A stretch of 64,000 nucleotides of DNA from Acestrorhynchus altus (taxonomy: Eukaryota > Chordata > Actinopteri > Characiformes > Acestrorhynchidae), in the NCBI GenBank assembly GCA_034509495.1, contig CM067522.1, positions 20,611,719-20,675,718 on the forward strand, read 5' to 3'. Made by a program: the position numbers and the translations under genes. Shown in pieces: positions 55,572-64,000 of the stretch. How positions within the stretch are numbered: position 1 is the first letter of the stretch; each line of letters opens with the position of its first letter. The notes below the pieces were generated by a model, which saw only the letters and a program-made list of their open reading frames with translations, had not been told where the DNA came from and did no database searches.

Positions 55572-55655
55572 GCACCCAGCAAAAAATGACGCCCAGGACT
55601 TCAAGGCTTCCAAAACAGGGTCAGGTTCTGGGCTGAGACACTGATGGCTCGGTGC
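55572..55655 (+). promoter_or_regulatory. SELENOE: SECIS element in SELENOE 3' UTR
   Basis: The lower helix pairs GCACC (55572-55576) with GGTGC (55651-55655). The SECIS quartet strands are ATGA (55586-55589) and TGAG (55634-55637). The helix above pairs GCCCAG with CTGGGC exactly, and the apical part carries unpaired A residues (CCAAAACAGG). This matches the eukaryotic SECIS layout and lies 26 bases after the stop. Confidence 0.85.
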
Positions 55656-55687
55656 AGCAAACATTTGCAGTGTTTCAATGACTTTAC

Positions 55688-55693
55688 AATAAA
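55688..55693 (+). other. SELENOE: SELENOE polyadenylation signal
   Basis: AATAAA, 33 bases after the SECIS element and followed by a GT-rich stretch (GTTTGTGCTT, GGGTTTGGTTTGT). Confidence 0.8.
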
Positions 55694-55734
55694 CAGTTTG
55701 TGCTTAAATGCTGGGTTTGGTTTGTACCAAAATG

Positions 55735-56055
55735 TCCTGTTACTGTGCCCGAATAATTTTGTGGATTCATCTGTCCAAAGCACATTATTCCAGACGTCCT
55801 GCTCTAACGTTAATTTTTTTTAAATGCTCCCTCTTTGCTGACCTCCCATGAAAACCAAACTGATCTCGTTCTGATGGTAGAAGCTGCACTTTGACATTAA
55901 CTGATACAAGAGCTACTCATGTCCTCTGATGACATTTTAGAATTGAAGGCCTCGGAGAGCTTTCTGGATCTCACCATGGTGATCCCACCCACTTCAACAA
56001 TCAAGAGCAAACCAAACTAATGTTTGAGGTTTAAATAACTATGGTAATGTGGACT
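55735..56055 (-). mobile_element. Tc1-like transposon fragment
   Basis: GTGGATTCATCTGTCCAAAG and AAGAGCAAACCAAACTAATG match the Tc1-like elements at 52300 and 54147. It begins inside or just after the SELENOE poly(A) region. Confidence 0.7.
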
Positions 56056-56089
56056 TTAAGCAGTAGTAAATGTGGTGTGTACATCTGAA

Positions 56090-56490
56090 TGTCACGTCAT
56101 GTGTCATGAAGTCTGTCAGGATGGTGTGCCGAACAGATGAGTAGACAATGACTAGGGAGTGGAGGAAAAAGAAAAGATAAACAAAATACAAAACTAAAGG
56201 ATCTCAAACACTAGGTAAACAAACAAACTCACCAGAAGACTACAGAACCAATACAATATTTATCGCAGATACAACACCACCATCTAGAAGGACTGAGCAA
56301 GAGAGAGAGAGACCAAGGGTCTTAAATACAGGACAACATTAATCACACCTGGGACATGATAACGAAGGGGGCGGGATACAAATCTGACACAGCTGGGAAT
56401 GGGCGGAGCGAGGGTGGAGACAGAACCAAAACAAACAAGGCAGAAAGGTGAACAGGACTGACAAATGATAGACATGAGACAGTCAAAAAC
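56090..56490 (-). mobile_element. Dispersed retroelement-like fragment, minus strand
   Basis: ATTAATCACACCTGGGACAT and AGGCAGAAAGGTGAACAGGA are the reverse complement of the repeat at 3735-4020. Confidence 0.5.
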
Positions 56491-56639
56491 AAATGCAAAT
56501 GTGTTTGTTTTGAGCTTGCAAAGACATGCATGTATATCATGTCTGTAGATGATGCACACTGTACATTTCTCCAGAAGAGCACATTTCGCAAAGCATTGTG
56601 GAGGACCACGTTTAAAATGTATAGATTAAATTACTGTGC

Positions 56640-57177
56640 AATTTTGAGAAGGTGGTGAAGTTCCCCTTTAGAACTATGGGATATTCATTACCGTACATCA
56701 TAATGAGGGGCAGAATTTTCCTGCTTCCCACTTTAAAAATGGAACTGTGCTGTCTGAGCTTTTTTCCGAGGAGCAAATGAAGTGACTGCCGTCTCCGGAA
56801 AGCAGCATCATCTCAGCACCCTGAGGATAATGAGAAATTCTTAACAACCCACTGATTCTGTCAGATCTAATGACAAGTCTAATTGAGAGAATTTTGTCTC
56901 CAAACAAAGTGTCTGATAACCACTGTCTAGGAACCGGTTGGTTAATTGTTAAGTGCTCATCATATATGACATATTTAATTACGCTCCAGACGCTGGTGTG
57001 GAGGAGTGGAGGCAGACGCGAGCCTAACACTAATCCACTGTCAGACGGGCTGCCTCCTCAGATTTAATCTGGTTAGGACTCTTCCCCCTGCTGCTAATCT
57101 CGGCCGACACAAAGCGAGCCTTAGTGCCTCTGAGGCAGTGAAGGCTGCGATGGTGGAGCACTCAGGCAAGCCTAACA
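56640..57177 (+). promoter_or_regulatory. TMEM17: TMEM17 5' flank / probable promoter
   Basis: Single-copy stretch directly before the TMEM17 start. It contains a perfect AACCGGTT palindrome (56932-56939; grainyhead-type site) and several TAAT cores. No clear RFX X-box, which would be expected for a cilium gene, was found by eye. Confidence 0.35.
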
Positions 57178-57307
57178 ATGCCTGTATTTTACACCCCCAT
57201 TCCCCAGAACCTGAGAGTGGGCCTTGCCCATACCAGCAGCTCAGTGTTCATTAATAACAGGACGAGGGACAGCGGTGACCTGAGGGAGCACAACGTGGAG
57301 GATGAAG
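57178..57307 (+). CDS. TMEM17: TMEM17 exon 1
   Basis: 43 codons plus one base, donor GTGAGG at 57308. Encodes MPVFYTPIPQNLRVGLAHTS then SSVFINNRTRDSGDLREHNV and EDE, a cytosolic N-terminus that aligns with human LP-PVRQRL--FSRAVF. ATG at 57178 is the only in-frame start that gives the conserved PxxLR block. Confidence 0.88.
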
Positions 57308-60300
57308 GTGAGGTCAGTCATGTTGCTAGATAGAACTTGGCATATGTTTTGTTGTCCTGCTCTAATTGACTTTAGCTACAGTGACCATATTTGGGTTTTT
57401 AGGGAAGAGGACACTGGGGACATATGGGCGTCCACTGTCCATTGTGTGTGCGTTGAGGCCGAGGGGGCTTTCAGTAGGCTTACGGTGTAGGACCGTGGCA
57501 GTGTGAGTGTGGGTAGTGCACCTCTTAGTGAGAGATTAGGCATGCCCTGACAATTTGCCCAGTTCAGAATTTGAAAGGGGGCCAATCTTTGGACATGTTT
57601 GGGATCCGACAAAACTCAGGTTTGAGTATGGAGGCCTCGTGGTGAGCTTTTCAATCCTGCCTTTGCTGTGGAGTGACACACTGTCCCACTACTAGGGGTG
57701 AGCGACTGTCTAGTAGTGATGCAAGGGACACTAACAGCTCAGTTTCCAGCAGATTGCGACACTTCCTAGGTTTGCCCAGTCACCAGATTTATTGCCAATC
57801 AAGCATTTATTGGCCCAGCTGGACACAAGCTTCGGAATTTTAAGAGTGTGCAGGATCTACAGGCCCAGCTGTAACATCTGTGGGTTAATGTGCATCAGGA
57901 TGCTGTACAGAACCCGTACCTCCATGTCCAACCGTATCTCATCTTGTATTCAGGCTAGAGGCCCAACAGTTCCTAAAAGTTCCTTTAAACATAAAATCCA
58001 TCGAACATAAGCCCACATACCGGTTTGTGAAGCGTGTAGTTGTCAAAAGCTCTATTAGTTGCGATGTTTTCATTGTAATTTTTGTTTAAGACTAAACTGC
58101 GGATGAATCATGAATTGAGATTAACCACAACATCCCCCCATGACCTTCTTCTCTCCAGTTTGCAGTGAAGTATCATCTCACCTGCCGCTGCAGATGCTCC
58201 TCTACTTTAATATGTTCTTCTTCCCTTGCTGGTTGATCTCAGAGATCGTCATGCTGGACTTAAAGGTGGGCTCAGTCAGCAGATCTAGTCTTTTCAATAT
58301 TTGTTGAATGTTGCAGAGTTGATGTACACTCTAAGGACAGAATGCGCAAAAACACTACTAGACTTGTCTGTTAGAGCTTGGCTTTCAGTTCAGGACATAA
58401 AACCGGAAACATACATCCCCATTACCAACAGTGAGGTCACAGACTTACCTGATCTTACCTGTGCAGGGTTCACACCCACTCTGGGCCAAAAGAGTAACAG
58501 GCTGCAAGACTCTGAGTTTTACTTACCTGGGTGAGTCCATCTCTGCCTGAAGGAGAGGGGAGGTTGGACGGGTGAAGAGACAAAGAAGAGAATGGTTCAA
58601 TACCTGTAGCTATTGTCTAATTAAATATGACATCATGAATCTGTTTGGGGAAGGGTAATGATGATTGTCCATTATCAGATATAAGTGTAAGTCGATGACA
58701 ATGATATGCTGTATTGGGGACATTACTTTTGTTAATATTGGTAGAGTCTAGGGGGAGGAGCTACCAGGATATAGCCTGCTCTGAGGTAATGAGAAGGGAA
58801 GCAGAGTAGAGGATGAATGAGGGAGTGAGATGGGGAAGCACAGGGTGAGATGGGGAAGCACAGGGTGAGATGGGGAAGCACAGGGTGAGATGACCTATTT
58901 ATTGCGTTACAGTCATTGGCCAGAGCCTTTGAAGTTAGTGTATAGTTATTGCTTTATGAAAATATTTATTCTGCTAATAAATTTTCCTCTATTTAGGAAT
59001 TCTAGTGTTAAGTTAGCCTTCTACTGCTGACAGCTGACTGAAACCTGGTTAGACCACTGCTCATTTGCATCCAGAAACCCATGTTTTTCCTACTGATCCT
59101 CCTCCACTCCACTGGACTGATTTTGTGATGCCATTCACCAGCTGTCCAAGTTTCAGAGGAGATAAAAGAAGTTTCTGGAAGCACCCAGTGAAATATCTAG
59201 ACATTCTAGAAGAACTACATCCAGTTTAGATGCCCACGTGGGGTCCATATGGGTAGCCCGACTTGGCCTAACCAATGGAAGAGCTCTTTTTGTTATGTTT
59301 GTTCTCTGAAGTCATTAGACCATCTGTGAAGATCTAAACAGACCCAGTTATTCTCCTTACACACACACCATGTTTCACATCTCTATGATTGAGATGTTAT
59401 TAATGTAAAAAGCAGTTAAACAAGGGAAAACGGGACACAATGAACATCATGACCAATTTCTAGTGTTATACCTCCTCCACTGAGCAACATTGTTTATATT
59501 ACCATGAAATAATGAGGTTGGGCAGTTATTACGTAGGAGCTGAAGCTGATTTTGTTTTTTACTCAGTTCCCCATGCTGCCTGGATACTACCAGTGTCTGA
59601 CGGTGATGGGAATTGTGCTAATTAGCTTATTTGAGGTGGTCCGTATCTACCTGGGTTATGTTGGAAACCTGAAAGAAAAGGTAATGTAGAAAATGAGGTA
59701 GGTGTGTGTGTGTGTGATGGTGATTTAATTAAACTGACATAATTAATAGAAATTACATTTTCCTGTCTACTGTCTCTGACATCGACTGGAAGAAAGATGT
59801 TCCCACTCCTCATGGACATTTTAGGGTTGTTGGATCTTCTTTACACATCTTGTGGTTCTGCTCTTGGGCTGAACTTGCTAGGACAGTCTGATCTGACCAT
59901 GTTGGCAGTTGTTTTAAATGTTCTTGAATTATTTTCCAGACAGTGGAAAGGGCTGATTTCTAAATGTTTTGAGATCTTCATTCATTCCCAGACTCATCTG
60001 CATCTACAATCTTCTTTCTGAAGGCCTCAGAGAGTTCTTTGGTTCTTACCATGGTGATCCCACTCACTTCAACAATCATGAGCAAACCAAACTAATGTCT
60101 GAGGTTTAAATTAGACAGGCAAGGTGCATTTTAAGTAGTGTCACCTTCTCCACAAGAAAATTTTAATTTCTAATAATTATGTTTTATAAAAGATGTTTAA
60201 AAGTAACATCTCCATCTCTCAATAGAGTTGAGGAGATAATGTCCATATGTCCAAATAACCTTTTCACATGATGGTATACAGTGTTTATTTTTTTTTTCCA

Positions 60301-60608
60301 CTAAGGTCCCAGAGCTGGCCGGTTTCTGGCTGATCTCCTTCCTCTTCCAGCTGCCTATCCTACTCTTCTTCCTCAGCGATGAAGGGCTGCTGATACTGCC
60401 TCTGGAGCGGGCTGTGCATTCCCTGTATCTGACCTTTCTGCTGTGTGAAGTGTCCACCTCCTTCGTTGCTCTGCGGGTCATGAGCCGAAAACTAGCCCTG
60501 CAGTTTCACCTCAGGCAGTTTGGCCTCCATGCCACAGAGACACTGTCAGTGTTTGGTGCCAGGAATATGTTACCCATGCTGCCTGTCAGAGACATCCAGC
60601 CACAGTGA
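57178..60608 (+). CDS. TMEM17: TMEM17, ciliary transition-zone membrane protein, 4 exons
   Basis: Joined exons: 57178-57307, 58159-58265, 59567-59680, 60306-60608, giving 217 residues. Four hydrophobic spans lie at about 58-76, 88-108, 124-140 and 154-174. Motifs shared with human TMEM17 are LPLQMLLYFN, LPGYYQCL, EVVRIYLGYVGNLKEKVPEL, AGFWL-S-L-QLP and the tail RKLALQFHLRQF. Family knowledge: TMEM17 belongs to the MKS/B9 complex at the ciliary transition zone and helps gate membrane proteins into cilia. Length is close to the family's roughly 200 residues. It lies 1.6 kb after SELENOE, same strand, with its own first exon and no sign of co-transcription. Whether it is the tmem17a or tmem17b paralogue cannot be decided here. 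Confidence 0.95.
57680..57965 (+). mobile_element. Tc1/mariner-like remnant in TMEM17 intron 1
   Basis: Reads FKSVQDLQAQL, HLWVNVHQDAVQNPYLHVQP and YLILYSG with stops, the + strand relative of 17470-17960. Confidence 0.75.
58159..58265 (+). CDS. TMEM17: TMEM17 exon 2 (first span)
   Basis: 107 nt, phase 1 in, phase 0 out, acceptor TTCTCTCCAG, donor GTGGGC at 58266. Encodes VCSEVSSHLPLQMLLYFNMF then FFPCWLISEIVMLDLK. Confidence 0.95.
58266..59566 (+). other. TMEM17: TMEM17 intron 2
   Basis: 1.3 kb. 58831-58892 is a 20-bp tandem repeat (about three full GGGGAAGCACAGGGTGAGAT units). Otherwise nothing recognised. Confidence 0.7.
58831..58892. repeat. 20-bp tandem repeat, about three units
   Basis: GGGGAAGCACAGGGTGAGAT occurs three times in succession, preceded by a partial GTGAGAT. 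Confidence 0.95.
59567..59680 (+). CDS. TMEM17: TMEM17 exon 3 (second span)
   Basis: 114 nt, phase 0, acceptor TTTTTTACTCAG, donor GTAATG at 59681. Encodes FPMLPGYYQCLTVMGIVLIS then LFEVVRIYLGYVGNLKEK, the best conserved stretch of the family. Confidence 0.96.
59765..60245 (-). mobile_element. Tc1-like remnant in TMEM17 intron 3
   Basis: TCTCTGACATCGACTGGAAG, TTCCCACTCCTC and GAGCAAACCAAACTAATGTC match segments of the element at 54147-55129 in order, with most of the transposase missing. Confidence 0.75.
60306..60608 (+). CDS. TMEM17: TMEM17 exon 4 (spans 3-4, C-terminus)
   Basis: 100 codons plus TGA at 60606-60608. Acceptor TTTTTTCCACTAAG. Encodes VPELAGFWLISFLFQLPILL, a third span, LLILPLERAVHSLYLTFLLC into the fourth, and the tail MSRKLALQFHLRQFGLHATE to LPVRDIQPQ. 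The tail beyond FHLRQF is variable in the family. Confidence 0.96.
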   Translation, partial: VPELAGFWLISFLFQLPILLFFLSDEGLLILPLERAVHSLYLTFLLCEVSTSFVALRVMSRKLALQFHLRQFGLHATETLSVFGARNMLPMLPVRDIQPQ

Positions 60609-60744
60609 GCAGTGTGTGGAGGTCAGAGCTTTACTACATACTGTCCAAAAATTGTGTATGTGCAGTGTATTACATTTAAACTAACTTTTCATTGAATATT
60701 TAAGACTGTTTAATATTTCAAATGAGCCATGTTAAATAATTTAT

Positions 60745-60750
60745 ATTAAA
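60745..60750 (+). other. TMEM17: Candidate TMEM17 polyadenylation signal (ATTAAA)
   Basis: ATTAAA 137 bases after the stop. An AATAAA is at 61464-61469. Which is used cannot be told. Confidence 0.4.
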
Positions 60751-60915
60751 GATCAGCAGCAGTGTAGTTACTGAAACTGTACCAGAAACACAGTCCGGTA
60801 GCCGGTATTAAAGATCAGCAGCAGTGTAGTTACTGAAACTGTATCAGAAACACAGTCCGGTAGCCGGTATTAAAGATCAGCAGCAGTGTAGTTACTGACA
60901 CAGTCCAGTAGCTGG
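60747..60915. repeat. Tandem repeat in TMEM17 3' flank (about 62-bp unit, 2.5 copies)
   Basis: TTAAAGATCAGCAGCAGTGT and AGTTACTGAAACTGTA, then CAGAAACACAGTCCGGTAGC, are repeated in direct order. The third copy is truncated. Each unit repeats the ATTAAA-like signal. Confidence 0.9.
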
Positions 60916-61074
60916 TATCAGCAGTGTAGTTAGAATCCTGTACAACCTGAAAGAGCACAGAGGAAGGAGGTGGGGCTAAACTGCTGGTTAGTTTATCTAT
61001 TGATTGTCTGTTTTCAATGTTTTCCTTTCATTAATAATGGCTGAAAACTACGGCCTCAAAGCTTCTGTTATAAC

Positions 61075-61375
61075 TTCCCTCGTGTGGCATTAAAAAGAGT
61101 TTATTCTGCTTGTGTTGGAGTAACTGTCTCTACTGTCCAGTGAAGGCACTTTGTTAGAGTTTGGCGCAGTGCATCCCTCCCAAACATATTGGATGGAGTA
61201 CCAGCTCAATGCTGGGGGGCTTTATACCCCTGTTTTCTATTGACAGCTTCTCTACAGCGACTAGACAAGCATTTGCACATCAGTGTCAGCAATGGGTGCA
61301 ACGTGAAGTATCTGAATGCATTCTTTAGAAGGAGTGTCCACAAACGTACCACTATACTGTCGATACAGGACTGTA
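61075..61375 (+). mobile_element. Non-autonomous DNA transposon copy
   Basis: GTTGGAGTAACTGTCTCTAC, CATCCCTCCCAAACATATTG, GCTGGGGGGCTTTATACCCC and GACTAGACAAGCATTTGCAC, ending CCACAAACGTACCACTATAC. Most complete copy of the family in the window. The end sequence suggests a Tc1-type MITE. Confidence 0.7.
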
Positions 61376-62950
61376 AATAGAGGCCCTCGATGAAGTGTAA
61401 ATCTGCTGATCGCCACTTGGTGGTGCAGTAAGGCTGTGGCAATTACAGGGAGTCCCTAAAGCCAATAAACATTCAGGGGATGACTCATCAAACCAGATCC
61501 CATGCACACACACACACACACAGGCACATACACAGTGCAGTGGGGAATACCACTGGTTACTCTTTTAATGAGTGAGAAATGCATTCTCTCTCTCCTGGTT
61601 TTGACGTTGTGTCATTTATTCCATTTCATTTCCTTCATTACAACTTCTTTGTCAGGTATAAGACGGAACAATGCTCTGCTGTCAGGCTACCACTACAAGT
61701 CCATTAGGAGTGATGTATTATAGAGCAGTCTTCTGCTTTTAAAAGCCTCTGCAGAGATTATTTCCCAGGCTGAACGAGAGCGGTGACGTCCTCGGAGTGC
61801 CCCGTCACTCCTCGCGCTCCGATAATAGTTTCTGTGTCACTTAAATCGCTTCTGCGATCTGAAAACGAGACAGTTCAGACAGTATGTGACGTGTGTATGA
61901 TGGATACCTGAGAGAGATGGCGTAACACATGGCACTGTCTTAATGGGTCCAGCTCTGACAGATGGTGCTGCTGTCAGTGTACATCGTCCAGTAAACATTT
62001 GCTCATTGAATCGATGTCTGTCTGCTGTATCTGTTGCATTTTCTACGATTGCAGGTCAGTTTCCACCCACAGGATTTTTTGCTCACCTAGTAAAAGAAGA
62101 GAATTAACACTCACCCCAAACACATCTTGAATAGAAGACGATGCTCTACTTGTATTCAGGAGAAATGTGCTTGTTTTTACGGTCTGCAAATGTTACCGTC
62201 AGGATTTTGTTGCCTCTGGTTTCTAGGCTGCAATGGATGGGTGCCCTGCCCAGGGGGCATTCCTGCCTTGTTCCCAGTGACTCCATGTAGGCTCTGGATC
62301 CACCGTGTCTGTATTCAAGATGAAGCAGATACGATAATGACTGACTAACTGACTGGCTGACTGGTTTCTAGACAGGTACAGGGTAGCATGGTGCCAGATT
62401 CCACAGGACACCTTCTAAGTTCTGGCACAGTCCATGTCTCACCAAATCACAGCTGTTTTGGTTGGATTGATGCCCTGCCTAGGGGGAATTTCTGCTTTGC
62501 ACCCAATGCGCCAATCCATTGCAGGGTTCCACAAACAAGCAATTTTGGATCATTTCTAATACTCCATTCATCACTGAAGATCTGACACAAAATAAAGAGG
62601 TGTCAGATACACAGTGTCCAAAAATGATACAGGACAATGATGATGATATATACAGTATATTTTTGGCACAGGTACAGAGGTGTGCTCTGTCAGGCTGCAG
62701 TTGCTCCAGATGTTCCGCCACCATTCATTTGCATCCACGGAAGCAACTGAATCCCAGCAAATGAAGAACTCCGTGCCAACAACCAACGGTCACAGTAACA
62801 CAATTCCATCTTCTGCTTCATCCTTAGCTGAGGTGAGGGAGGAATGTGGGCTAATGCTGTGACTGTGAGTGGAATGGTTGAGGTGGTGCCCCTCGCTCTG
62901 CCAGATTTAGCTACTTACACCTACAAACCAGGAATCAGAAATGAGATAAT
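61376..62950. other. Flanking sequence with SINE-tail fragments
   Basis: 62225-62345 (GCAATGGATGGGTGCCCTGC, GGCTCTGGATCCACCGTG) and 62460-62520 (ATTGATGCCCTGCCTAGGGG) are copies of the SINE 3' body also seen at 50310. No gene recognised. Confidence 0.5.
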
Positions 62951-62962
62951 TTTACACAGTGA

Positions 62963-62963
<1 letters not shown>

Positions 62964-63027
<64 letters not shown>
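62964..63027. repeat. (CT)n microsatellite
   Basis: About 31 CT units. Confidence 0.97.
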
Positions 63028-63029
<2 letters not shown>

Positions 63030-63344
63030 CCTCCCCTCCCTTCACTCAGTCTCTGCCCTCTCACATACAAATGATTGTTTTGTTTTGGATTTTTGGGGTC
63101 CAAGCACAGAAAGTGTGTGTGTGTGTCCCATGCCTTACAAAAAAATACTATATAGCTCCGCCCATTATATTTGTTAATATACTGAGCACAAACTAGTCTC
63201 TGGGTTTTTTTCTACCAATCAGCACAAATTTGGTGTCAAACAATTTCTAAGAACATTAACTTTATTCTCACTTTCCCTTATTTCTTTCTCGATCATTTGT
63301 CTTTCTTTATTTTTCTCTTTCCCTTCTTTCCCCTCTCTCATTTG

Positions 63345-63345
<1 letters not shown>

Positions 63346-63393
<48 letters not shown>
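63346..63393. repeat. (CT)n microsatellite
   Basis: About 23 CT units, preceded by CTTTCTTTATTTTTC-type C/T-rich sequence. Confidence 0.97.
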
Positions 63394-63397
<4 letters not shown>

Positions 63398-63814
63398 TAT
63401 AAATCCAGTCTAATTACAGTATTAAAGCTTGTTCAGCCTCTGGTTATGGCTCCACAGAAATTTTAATGAGCACTTTCTGGGGGTTTCCTGAAACTGCCCC
63501 AGCACCTGAAAGATCACGATCCAATGGGTCATATTGAATCCCTCTACTGTGGGAAACAGTGGGGGCTAACGTTACATAACGGGGGAGAAGTGGAGTTGTA
63601 CCAACCTGATGGGCACTGGAACAGTAAAAGATCTATTTTTAGCTCTACAGCAGTGAAACTGTAGTGACATTTGGAAAATCCACTTGCCAGGAACTTTATT
63701 ACAGACCCCCATCTCAGGCCTCCACTTGCTGGCGCACAGCCTGCAGATGTGTATTTGTATTTTATGTGGAATTTGTGCAATGGAATCACCTGAGGGCAAC
63801 GGCCTAAGAAGCAC

Positions 63815-64000
63815 CATCGCAACTACTTGAGATACCATAGCAACCTTCTTGCAAACCAATAGCGAGCTCCATCGCAACACCTTGGCAACCACAGAGCAAC
63901 AGCATAGCAACCATTTCACAACACTGGAGCAACTAAATAAATCCATGGCAACCTGCTGGGATACCTTTAACAACTTCCTAGCAAACCAATCAGCAGCTCC
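63815..64000. repeat. AGCAACC tandem repeat running off the right edge
   Basis: TACCATAGCAACCTTCTTGC, TTGGCAACCACAGAGCAACA and similar units, the same family as 9085-9300 and 24690-24950. Confidence 0.8.

Overview
This window is vertebrate nuclear DNA, most likely from a teleost fish. The signs are interrupted genes with GT/AG introns, dense Tc1/mariner and tRNA-derived SINE debris, long (CA)n, (GA)n and (GATA)-type microsatellites, and a gene for the fish-restricted selenoprotein Fep15/SELENOE. Repeat style (AGCAACC arrays, GTTCTTTAAGAACC clusters) suggests an otophysan fish such as a characiform or catfish, but that is inference. I see no bacterial, viral or organellar genes.

Three protein genes are recognisable, all on the + strand. 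(1) SCARF2 (scavenger receptor class F member 2, SREC-II) runs from the ATG at 900 to the TAG at 31123-31125 in 11 coding exons, giving a 916-residue type I membrane protein: signal peptide, tandem EGF/laminin-like repeats, one membrane span and a long basic, Pro/Ser/Lys-rich tail. A near-identical second copy of exon 7 lies about 2 kb downstream of the first (19168-19271) with one conserved Cys changed to Tyr. (2) SELENOE (Fep15) occupies 52030-55546 in four exons: signal peptide, an in-frame TGA read as selenocysteine (52959-52961), a thioredoxin-like Sep15/SelM fold, the ER-retention tail RDEL, and a convincing SECIS stem-loop in the 3' UTR (about 55572-55655). (3) TMEM17 occupies 57178-60608 in four exons, encoding a four-span ciliary transition-zone protein of 217 residues.

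Region by region: 1-290 minisatellite; 291-899 SCARF2 5' flank with several alternating purine-pyrimidine tracts; 900-31125 SCARF2 with repeat-rich introns (minisatellites carrying perfect heat-shock-element motifs in intron 6; Tc1/mariner, SINE and MITE remnants elsewhere); 31126-52029 a gene-poor spacer with a palindromic MITE, a GC-box minisatellite, a mariner remnant, a cluster of microsatellites, and a 2.85-kb satellite (41284-44138) with an abrupt GC-rich core that looks like a sequencing artefact or hypermutation; 52030-60608 SELENOE and TMEM17, whose introns are largely filled with Tc1-like elements; 60609-64000 flanking repeats and CT microsatellites.

The three genes act in different places (cell surface, ER lumen, cilium base) and nothing in the sequence links their functions. 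All exon boundaries were set by hand from splice consensus, reading-frame continuity and remembered family sequences. No search was run.
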